Part shown: positions 19,221 through 28,800 of the stretch, one piece after another | Layout: every line of letters begins with the position of its first letter | How positions within the stretch are numbered: position 1 is the stretch's first letter | Assembly: GCA_037355855.1 (NCBI GenBank) | Contig: CM074768.1 | Location: forward strand, 1,116,001-1,180,000 | Source of the DNA: Pseudo-nitzschia pungens | Taxonomy: Eukaryota; Bacillariophyta; Bacillariophyceae; Bacillariales; Bacillariaceae | DNA: 64,000 nucleotides | Reading direction: 5' to 3' | Position numbers and translations under genes: made by a program | Notes under the pieces: generated by a model | Seen by the model: the letters and a program-made list of their open reading frames with translations, nothing else | Told to the model about the DNA's origin: nothing | Database searches by the model: none

Positions 19221-21041
19221 TCACAAGTTTTCCATCTTTTCATTGCAATGCTGGAGAATTGCCAGTAGCTGTAGCCGCTGGACTGCTGGGTCGGCCTTGT
19301 CGTCATCGTACATGGCAGTGGGGCTAGTCATTGTAGTACCGGCTAGGGACGCGGTCCCCGAAATTTGTGCCGGGATTCCCAGTTGGGTAAGATTAGCTGT
19401 GGGTGTAGGAGCGCTTAGTAGGCTTCCACCGCCGTTCGGTAAGCCACTGGTTGGTGTTGCGTCGGGAATCCACCTTCCACTTACACTTACGTTGTAGTCG
19501 TACGTGTGTGGATTGCCATCGATGACCCGCTTGCCTCCTTCGTGTGCTTCTGGTGGGCGCCACTTATAGGGGACTCTTCTTTGCTTCGATCCATTTGGGT
19601 GCAGCGCTCAATTGCGTTTGATCCGTTCGGGATCTTTTGGTTTAGGACAGTCTTTGACCATGTGGTCTTCAGCTCCACAGTTGAAGCAGACCCCGTTTGG
19701 CCAGGAGGGTTTTGCAGGTGATGAGGTGCTGATTGGTTGGCAAAAGTCGGTGGGTTGTTTAGGATTGGTCTCTCCAGGTTGAGGCGCATTGGCGATAAAC
19801 GAAGACTTGCTCGGCGCCCGTTGGAGAACCTCATCCCACTTTCCATCTTTGGCGAGGTCCTTGTACGCAACATTTGCGTACTCGAGTATATACTTGGCTG
19901 ACTCCATATCGTTGGTGAGCACTTGTGCTCCACTTCGACGCATAGCATCCGGGTAAGAGGGATTAAGGGATGTATGTATGGTAGCTGCCTTACGCTGGTT
20001 TTCGAGAACTTCGAATTGCTTGTTGAAGTCGTCTACGCTGGTAGTGGTGAAGACTCTAAGTAGGTTGCTCACTGAGTCATCCGGAAGGTCTCCTCCATGT
20101 TTTAGCTCTTTGATGCTGTTGAAGATGGCTTTGAAGATGGTTACCACTTTGGTAATATCTTCTCCTTTGCAGTCGGTTCGAATCTTGTAGGTCTCTAGGA
20201 TGTGGACTAGTGCCTTCAGACTGGCCTCTCCGGTTGTACTGACTTCATCAAGCAACAGTTTCAGGAATAGGGGTCCCCCTTGTTCTGCCGGCGAGTGCTC
20301 CATCCATTTGGAGTGAATGGTGCTGTAGAGCTCCTTGTCGACGTTTTTCTCGTAGTAGGCAAATGACCAGGTTAGGTTCTCCTGCATGAGGTGTTCATCA
20401 GGGATGAACTCCGTGTAGTATCTGGAGGATCTGGCTACCTGTTCGGGAGTTACCTGGAGGTAGTTTTGGAAGAGGTTGTATTTGAGTGGTTGTCCTTCAC
20501 TGTCTACTTTTAGTCTACCGTATTCATCGTTGTTCTCAGATTCGTCGAACGCCTTATCCTCGGGCAAGATGATATCGAACACGTCCAGTAGATCATATTT
20601 AGCGAGGTTCCGGCAATTTTCGTCGAGAAGTTTGCTGATGGAATGGGTGTTAGTTAACTTTTCGGGGTCATTCTTGGAGATTGTGATTGAATGGAATGGT
20701 TGTTGTTGCTTAGTTTCGATCCGTTTCAAGAGATCCATCTTATCACTCTCCTTGAGTTCTCGTCTATAGGCCTTGGTGTAGAGGGCAGAGGTGGTGGTTT
20801 TCTTGGTTGCTCTTGGGGCGATCTTAATTTCGATCCCATTGAGCATGTACTTAGGGTTATCGGACTTATCTGTCGACATGTTTCGATTTCGTCTTGCGGA
20901 CCCGTCTTCGTTTCCTTCGAAAATGACTTCTTCTTCGTATCGATAGCCAAATGGGTTTAATGTTTCCCTTGATGGGTCTGTTTCTGGGTTAGTCGTTGAG
21001 TCTATTTGCGACGATGGTGTGGATTGTAGTTTCTCTTCCAT
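19221..21041 (-). pseudogene. Copia gag with an internal TGA
   Basis: Starts at the ATG at 21039-21041. 477 codons are open to TGA at 19608-19610, just after a canonical CCHC zinc knuckle (CFNCGAEDHMVKDC, C-X2-C-X4-H-X4-C). The same frame then stays open for 128 more codons, including a KWRPPE motif of the kind that usually follows the knuckle in diatom Copia gag, until a second TGA at 19221-19223. I read the first TGA as a mutation (one base from CGA) and the second as the normal gag end, but readthrough at either is possible. The upstream half is capsid-like with no named motif. Confidence 0.8.
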
Positions 21042-21092
21042 TCGCGTTGTTGTTCAGATGTTAGTGTTTTAGGGAGGTATCATTGAGGAGTT
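21042..21092 (-). other. Copia leader remnant and LINE A left target duplication
   Basis: Untranslated leader of the Copia element. The 22 bp at 21071-21092 are repeated at 31986-32007, right of LINE A, as its target-site duplication. Confidence 0.85.
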
Positions 21093-22892
21093 ACAATTTT
21101 GCGACGCGCGATTTTGTCCGACGTTCCGATGTTCCAGTACTTAAAACACGTAGATTTCTACACAACTTTCCCCTTTGATATCTCACTCACTTCTAAAGCT
21201 CCTACAACAAAACCAAGCACTACACCTATTAACAGAGATCTCCCCTATCTGATTCTGCTGTTTGTTTGGCTGCTCCTTGCTCCCTTTGGTTGCTTTGGTT
21301 GCTTGTTTCCGTGTCAGTCGATCGGCAGCAACAGGCTTCGGCAAGCTAAAACAACACATAATTTTCTACAGCAATTGCAGTACTAATTCTACAGCAGCTC
21401 TGCTTCAGTTCCGCTTTGTCTCCGAGCTCGGTTTGTTTTTTGATCTGTTTTCAAGCCATATTTTTATTTAACGCTATACAGTCTTCCAAGCCCCATAAGT
21501 GATACCCACTTAACGTTCTACATTCTTCAAGGTCGAACCTACTTAACGTTCTACATTCTTCAAGATCGAACACATATACACCCCCCTTCTAGAAGGTTCC
21601 TACTCGCTGATCCCTAAGTATCTGCAAGTTCGCGCAAGCATATCTTCCAGTTCCCCTTTATTTTCAAGCCAATTGCCCCCTGCTCTTAGTACTAGTGTCA
21701 ATCACTTAAGAGCTACCCTGTTTCCTAGCCAAGCCCCCCAGTCCCTAAGTGTTTTCGCTTAAGGCTCCCCCTACTACATCTGTTTTCGAGCCAAGACCAA
21801 CCGATCCCTAAGTACCTACTACTTAGTGTACTCTTGTTTCCAAGACTACAGCTACTACCGCCCCTTGTTTTCAAGACTACAATTCTCCTGGTCCCTAAGT
21901 GCTCGCGAGTTCCCTGCTCCCTAAGTGTTTTCGCTATTAAGCAACCCCAACTTGAACTTCAAGTTCGACACTGTTTTCAAGACACAAGCCTCCCCCTGGT
22001 CCCTAGATCTATCTATTAAAGCCCCTGTTTTCAAGCAAGCAGCTTCTCTGATCCCTAAGTGTCTCGCTCAAGGTACCTGTTTTCAAGCCAATTGCCCCTG
22101 GATACTGATTCCACTTATAAGTACTCGCGAGTTTGAACTTCAAGTTCCCTCCTGAGCCTTTTAAGTGTGCCCTGTCATTGATTTCCCCCGGTCCCTAAGT
22201 GTTCCTACTACAGCCCCTGTTTTCAAGCAAGAAGCTTCCCTGGTCCCTAAGTGTCTCGCTCAAGGTCCCTGTTTTCAAGCCAATTGCCCCTGGATACTGT
22301 TTCCACTTATAAGTACTCGCGAGTTTGAACTTCAAGTTCCCTCCTGAGCCTTTTAAGTGTGCCCTGCCATTGATATCCCCCGGTCCCTAAGTGTTCCTAC
22401 TAAAGCCCCTGTTTTCAAGCCACTAGCTTCCCGGTGGGCTGCTGTATTCCAATTCGAATCGTATCCGATTCGAATTTGCAGTGTTATTACGAGCACAAAA
22501 TTGTTCAAATTTGCACAATTTTCAAGCTACAAGTACTACGACTTCAGTCTACACGATTTGCAGTAGTTGAAAAATTGTTCAAACTTGCACAATTTTCAAG
22601 CTAGGAGTACAGTACGAGTACAAGCCTACACGATTTGCAGAGTTCCGCGCGCAGAGTTTTTGTGCTTCAAGTGTGAGACAAATTTTGCTCGTTGGTGACT
22701 TTTGTGGGTGTGCTCCAGTATATTTTTTGGATCCCCAGGGACCTTTTCCTTGTCCAGACCAAGGTTACCCTTGTTGTTGCTGCTGTACCCTGCTTCCAGG
22801 ATACCCCCATCTGTATATATCCATACAGGTTAACACTGACAGCCTACCAGCGCCCGAGCCAACACGCCTATTCAGACGATCCTAGCCCCACC
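21093..22892 (+). repeat. LINE A 5' UTR with repeated units
   Basis: The 5' end matches that of LINE B. Two 192-bp units occur at about 22023-22214 and 22215-22406. Two copies of an approximately 90-bp unit around AAATTGTTCAAA..TTGCACAATTTTC occur at about 22495-22665. Many CCTAAGTGTTTTCGCTTAAGG-like partial hairpins resemble those of LINE B. No ORF longer than chance; promoter elements are presumably here but none is recognisable. Confidence 0.8.
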
Positions 22893-25850
22893 ATGCCTCC
22901 CCCCCCGCCAGCTTCCAGGCGAAAAAGGTCTACCTTGGCTAACACTCCTTCAAACAAACGCGCCTTTACGGGGACCCCTTCCCGCCGACTACCTGCTGGC
23001 TCCGTTCTTCAGGCTACTCCCTCTCCCCCTCCCTCTCCCCGTACAGCTAGGGATTCACTCCCTTCTGATGATGATATGTCCTTCACTTCTGCTGTGTCTA
23101 CTGGTGCACTAGATGATGTTGATATGAGCACTGAGCAGTCAGGCACTGGGCATTCAGACACAGGGCATTCAGGCAGTGGGCAGTCCGACATTGGGACGTC
23201 TGACAGTGGGAAGTCCAACAGTGGGAAGTCCAACAGTGGAAATTCCAACAGTGGGACGTCCAACAGTGGGACGCCCAACAGTGGAAAGTCCAACAGTGCG
23301 ACGTCTAGGGATGGCCAGCCAGGCTCTGAGCACTCAGACTCTAAGCACCCTCCTTCCAAGGTCTCTCCTTCCAAGTCTAGTCTGAAACAAGCTACTCTTG
23401 CATTTCTTTCTGACACACCGTCTGCAGAGCGACATGCCCTGCGCAAGAAAGCCCTGGCTGCTGCCAACAAAGCTCACTCAGATTCCTTCCTCTGGTGCTT
23501 CTACGGTAAGGGGCCTTTTACTGGTCGTGCTTCCATTCCCACCCCTATCCACACTCTTTGTAAAACTCCAGCAGGATCCCGGCTATGGACTGGGTGTCCT
23601 AGTCCCACTCACTTCTTCAGCAAGAAAGATGGGAATGACAAGAAATCCATCCATGATGTCTGTCAGTCTGCCATCCCTCCAGCATATGCTCAAGCTTTTC
23701 CTGACAACCCTGAGTGGAGAACTGCTTCTGTGGAGTCCCTGGTTTCCCTTGCTACTCTCTGCTTTCAAGCCTCTGCAGACTGGACCAAGCAACCTTCAGG
23801 CCATGCTCTGAAGAGATGTCTTATTGGTTTGGCCAAGATGTCTCCTGAGTGTTTTGATGACCTGTATTGTGAAGGTAACCTTTTGCCCAGCACTGAAGGA
23901 AGAGTTTGGTTGGCAGCCAATCAGGTGCTTGGCTCCCACTGGCATTTCAAGAAGCGACCTCCTACACCTGCGCCAACTGCAGTTGATGATGCTTCCACTT
24001 CCAAATCAGTGTCCTTTCTTCCTGGTGGTGGTGATGCTACTGTCTTGTCCTCCTCTGCTGGGCATTTCCTCCAACGCCGAGGGGTTTGCTCCAGTGATTC
24101 TAGAGCTCCAGTGGATGTCACTGCTGGCACCAAGTGTTCTCATAGTTCTTATGTCACTCTGTCCCTTCCAAGGTTGATGTCACAACGCCCTGGGGAACTC
24201 TATGATGAGCTGCTCAAGTCTCTCAAGGAAGCTTTGGATCTTCTATGGACTGTTGACAAGCGCCTGGTGTTGTATGTTTTTCCCTCAAGAGCCAGGCTCA
24301 ACCCCAAGGCCAAGCCTGTTACCAAGTTTTGGACGACACTTCCTGACAGGAAGACCTTGGAATTGTATGTTGCTCAGCTCTGGCTTCGCAGTAGAACTGC
24401 TCCTCATCTACGCTTCTTTGTGGGCCACAGTGCTTCCCTGGAGAAACTCTTTTCAGCACAATTGCTCCAGAGGCTCAGAGACCGTGATATGGACCTGAAA
24501 TATGACCACATACAGGCCCCAGTTATTGTCACATGTGGCTTTCTCCTTGGATCTTACATGCAGAGTTTTGATTTTGACCACTACAACGAATTGCTTCAAA
24601 CTCATCCCAGGTTTCAGGCGTGTCCTATTGCTGTTATCAGGAAGAATATCAGCCTTGACAACTCCAGAACTCCTGATCCCAATCCGGTTCTGGCTGCACA
24701 TGTTTTATGTGATGCAACAAAGCGCGCCCAAACTGTTAAGCTCCTCAAAGCCCAGTTCAACCGTTGCAAACCTTCAGACATTGCCTCTTTACCTGATGGT
24801 AAATTCTACAAGTTTATTGAGACAGCTACCAATCCTTCTGACAGACCTCTTCCCCCCTCTAAGCTCAAGACTGTTCGCCAGGCTAAGCACCGCCAAGCCA
24901 AATTTATTGAGAGCCATGAAACTGCTCCTGTTCTGGGGGTAGTTGATCTTGATCTTCCAGTTGACTTGGGCCAAGGGCTGGGTTTGAAGACACTGCGCAG
25001 TGTGCTTCTGGGTATCAGAACCCGTGACAATTGGTCATGGCCTCTTTTTCTTTCTGTTGATACCAGTTCATACCGAGGCGAGATCCTTGCTTTGTACAAC
25101 ATCACTACCAAGGCTGAAGCAATGGCCATGTTGTCTTTCCTGCCTATTTTTCTGGAAGCTCATTATGGTTCTTGTGTTCGACAATGGTTCTCTTCTGAGT
25201 GCTTGACTGAAATGGAAGCTTACCATTGGGATGATGCAGTCAATTGTGTTGTGGAAACTGCACCTGCTGAAGATCCAATGCAGGATAACTCTCTTCCCTT
25301 TTTTGGTGATGGGGATGCACGAGATTGGGAACTTGTTGATGATGACTTGTCAGTTGACCTTGCTCCCGATCTCACTTTTGATCTGGATTTGCACTTTAAC
25401 CTCCAAGCCCGTGCTGACAGTGGTGGTGGAGGATTTGATGATTCTCAATCCATGGATACTTTAGCAACCCGTACTTCCAATCTCACTGATGTCCAGGCTT
25501 CAGCGCCTGCAGGTGGTGTTCCTACTGGAGGTGATCCTACCCATGTGGCCAAGGCTGATGCCTCTCCTGGTATTCCTCCTGAAGTTCCCCCTGCAGTTCC
25601 TGACCCTCCCCATAATGCCATGGCTGGTGACCTCCCTGTGGCCTCTCCTGATTCCTCAACTGCAGTTCCTGCTGCCGGTGGTGGGGAAGATGCAGCCTCT
25701 GCATTGAGGCTTGGAGTTGCTGCAATTGCATTCTCTTCCAGTCATGATGCTAGTGTCAGTGATTTGAGCCATGCCAATGTCTCCACCAAATCAGCTCCGG
25801 CAACTCTTTCTTCCGTGCGACAGACTCGGTTTCCTTCTGATCATGGTTAG
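22893..25850 (+). CDS. LINE A ORF1 protein
   Basis: 985 residues from the first in-frame ATG (CCCACCATGC). The frame is also open upstream to 22692 but without ATG. Proline/serine-rich N-terminus; residues about 80-139 are a five-residue repeat (SNSGK/T type) encoded by a 15-bp minisatellite; the middle part (about 210-850) is globular and ends in a hydrophobic/aromatic block; the C-terminal 130 residues are Pro/Ala-rich and acidic. I see no zinc knuckle or RRM I can name. By position this is the nucleic-acid-binding ORF1 protein of a LINE. Its TAG stop overlaps the ORF2 start. Confidence 0.85.
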   Translation: MPPPPPASRRKRSTLANTPSNKRAFTGTPSRRLPAGSVLQATPSPPPSPRTARDSLPSDDDMSFTSAVSTGALDDVDMSTEQSGTGHSDTGHSGSGQSDIGTSDSGKSNSGKSNSGNSNSGTSNSGTPNSGKSNSATSRDGQPGSEHSDSKHPPSKVSPSKSSLKQATLAFLSDTPSAERHALRKKALAAANKAHSDSFLWCFYGKGPFTGRASIPTPIHTLCKTPAGSRLWTGCPSPTHFFSKKDGNDKKSIHDVCQSAIPPAYAQAFPDNPEWRTASVESLVSLATLCFQASADWTKQPSGHALKRCLIGLAKMSPECFDDLYCEGNLLPSTEGRVWLAANQVLGSHWHFKKRPPTPAPTAVDDASTSKSVSFLPGGGDATVLSSSAGHFLQRRGVCSSDSRAPVDVTAGTKCSHSSYVTLSLPRLMSQRPGELYDELLKSLKEALDLLWTVDKRLVLYVFPSRARLNPKAKPVTKFWTTLPDRKTLELYVAQLWLRSRTAPHLRFFVGHSASLEKLFSAQLLQRLRDRDMDLKYDHIQAPVIVTCGFLLGSYMQSFDFDHYNELLQTHPRFQACPIAVIRKNISLDNSRTPDPNPVLAAHVLCDATKRAQTVKLLKAQFNRCKPSDIASLPDGKFYKFIETATNPSDRPLPPSKLKTVRQAKHRQAKFIESHETAPVLGVVDLDLPVDLGQGLGLKTLRSVLLGIRTRDNWSWPLFLSVDTSSYRGEILALYNITTKAEAMAMLSFLPIFLEAHYGSCVRQWFSSECLTEMEAYHWDDAVNCVVETAPAEDPMQDNSLPFFGDGDARDWELVDDDLSVDLAPDLTFDLDLHFNLQARADSGGGGFDDSQSMDTLATRTSNLTDVQASAPAGGVPTGGDPTHVAKADASPGIPPEVPPAVPDPPHNAMAGDLPVASPDSSTAVPAAGGGEDAASALRLGVAAIAFSSSHDASVSDLSHANVSTKSAPATLSSVRQTRFPSDHG
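23131..23310 (+). repeat. 15-bp coding minisatellite in LINE A ORF1
   Basis: Twelve or so imperfect units around the 15-mer AACAGTGGGAAGTCC, keeping frame and encoding a Ser/Gly/Asn-rich repeat. Confidence 0.9.
25843..25850 (+). promoter_or_regulatory. ORF1 stop/ORF2 start overlap (ATGGTTAG)
   Basis: The ORF2 ATG (25843-25845) lies five bases before the end of the ORF1 TAG (25848-25850). Such overlaps fit translation of ORF2 by termination and re-initiation. ORF2 has no other nearby in-frame ATG upstream except within codons of the open frame from 25771. Confidence 0.7.
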
Positions 25851-28800
25851 CTCTTCTGATATGAGGTGTGATGGGATGCCTTCCAATCCAAATCCCATCA
25901 ATGCTTCTCCTGTTTCTCCCTTTTCCCCCTCCGACTCTTCCCCTGTCCCTCATTTTGTCCAATTAACTCTTCATGGAGAATCTCTTGCTGCTAAGGATTC
26001 TGACACTTTTGGTCATTCCTTCCCTCAAGCTCCATCCTCTAACTCCACCATCATCACATTCCAAAACATTGGACCACAGCGCAGAGCTGCCTTTATGTCC
26101 ATGTCCAAGCACAACGCCCGTCAATTTGTCAAGAGCAATGCCAGTGTGGCTCTTTTTGCTGAACATTGTTTGAATGAATCCAAACTCCTGCCCTGTGATC
26201 TTTTCAATCGGCGCATGAAGAATGTCAGTCCCTCAAGTTTTTCCTATCTTGCCAACAACAAGCATGAAGCTTCTGACTGTTCATGGCTTCAGCCTGGTGG
26301 TACAGGATTTTCCATTGATCAACTGTTCAGTTCCCACAAGATTGCCCATGGGGCTGATCCTTCTGGTCTTGGAAGATGGTCCTTTGTCAAGTTTCAGGGC
26401 AGGGATGGTTACACTGTCACTATGTTTTCTGCTTACTGCCCTGTTGAAAATGACAGGGATCTTGGTTCCGTCTGGAATCAACAGTACCGATACTTTCAAG
26501 CAGCTGAAAATCTTTTCAGTCCCAACCCATGCATTCTCTTTCACAGGGATTTGACTGCTGCCCTTAAGGTCTGTCTGGGTGCAGGTGACCAGGTCATTCT
26601 TGGGATTGATCAAAATGCTGATGTTCGGACTAATGGCTTGTCTTTTGAGCTCCAGGCTCTTGGTTTCAGAGATGCCATTCTTACCCGTCATAGTACGTCT
26701 TCTCCTCCTGCCACTCACAACCGCAACAATACCCGAACACCAATTGATGCCATTTGGGTCTCTGAGAATGTTGATGTTCTCCGGGCTGGGTATTGTCCCT
26801 TTGGTGGTGCCTATGGTATGGAATCTGACCACAGAATGCTTTGGATTGAAGTCTGTAATTGCAGCCTCATGGGCAAACACCTGCCACCTCCCGTGAGCTT
26901 CTCTCATTCCAAACTCCAGTCCTCCAACCCTCATCTGCGCCAACGGTATTTCAAGCGTGTCAGGCATAGCTTTCTCAAGGCTGGAGTGTTTTCTCTCCAA
27001 GCTAAGCTGGAGCACCTCCTGGCTCAGTTTCAGTCTGGGGATATTTCTGTGCGCGCTGATCTCATCACCACATATGAAGTCCTCCATGAAACCTCCACCT
27101 CTCTCAGGCTCTCTGTTGAACAAAACCTTTGCCACACTAGAGCTGGTCTGGTTCCATGGTCCCCGAAACTGCAAGTCTATCGTGATACAATTGACTTTTG
27201 GCGGCGTGTTGTTAAGCTGAGACAGGGTGTGTCCACCAGTCATACTGTTTTGAAAAGGCTGGCATGCAAGCTTTCTCTCTACAAAGGAGAACACAGTGAT
27301 CTTTCCAGTGCTATCCTCCACCTGAAACAAGCTTACAGGCAATACCGGGCAGTGAAAAAATTGGCCCCCTCATGGAGAGACTCCTTCAATCAAGGCCTGG
27401 TGGATGCACTTCTTGCTGAAGGCAAACCTCACAACCAGAATGCTTCCCAGATTCGTGCCAGGATGCGCAGGGAACGACTTCAAAGAGAGCTTGGCCTTGC
27501 TGCTAGGTCTATTCGGGGACGTGTCAACAAGTCAGCTGTCTTGAGAGCTATTGCAGTTGGCCATGATGGTGTTGAACAGGTCTTGGAGTCCCAGTCCACT
27601 ATGGTTCCAGCTATGGCTGAATCCAATGTCCGGCGTCAACAGCAGTGTCTTGGCACTCCCTCCATGACTCCCTCCTTCATTCAAGATTTTGGCTACCTCG
27701 GCACAGCCCATGCTTCTGCTCAAGTTCTTGATGGCACATATAATCCTCCTCCTGCCACTGACAAATACCTGTCTGAATTTCTTTCTTGTCTCAAAGTCCC
27801 TGCCTCTATTCTGCGTTTGCCCCCCTTTGACTATTCAGTGTGTCCAGCTGACAATGCTGCTGCCTGGAAACGCCAGAGAGAACGCACAGCAAGTGAACCT
27901 TCCTGTTTGAGTTTTGCCCACCACAAGGCTTTTGCCCTGGATCCCCAGCTGAACAAGTTTGACACTCTACTGAGATCAGTCCCATTGATTGTTGGCTTCT
28001 CTCCTTCTGCCTGGCAGGTCATCACGGATGTTGAGATCTTCAAGAAACCTGGTGAATATAGAGTGGATAAGATGAGGCTCATCCAGTTGATGTCTCCTGA
28101 GTTCCAAATCAACAACAAAATGATTGGCAGACGCATTCTTGCCTACGCTGAACGTGCCAATGCAGTGGCTGTTGATCAACATGGAAGCAGGAAACACCAC
28201 AAGGCCATCAACACCTGCCTGAACAAGAAGCTCATCTGTGATGTGTTGAGGCAGAAGCGCAGATCTGGTGCTGTTGCTATGAATGATGCCAAGGGCTGTT
28301 ATGATAGAATCTCTCATCCCATTGCAGGTCTCACTCTCCAGAGCTTTGGTGTTCCTGCACATGTGTGTGAAGTTCTTCTGTCTACTCTGCAACATGCTAA
28401 GCACCACATCAAAACTGGCTTTGGTCGGTCAGGTCCTGTGTATGGTGATGAACCTGTTCCTCTCAGTGGTTGTGGCCAAGGCAATGGTATTGGTCCAACT
28501 CTTTGGGCTTTGGTGTCAACAATTGTCTTCCGAATGATGCAACAGGCTGGGCATGGTGTCCATCTTATCACTTCTTTGTCACTGCAACTGGTTTCTCTTG
28601 TGGGTTTTGCCTTTGTGGATGACACAGATTTGTTTTGTGCTGGCTCTGATTCCTCCACATCTGGTGAGGAATTAGCTGTTGACTTTCAGGAAGCTCTTGA
28701 CCGGTGGGCTGGTGGGATTATTGCCACTGGTGGTGCTATTGAACCTGCCAAATCCTTCTGTTATTTGATTGATTTCAAATGGAATGGATCCGGTTGGGAT

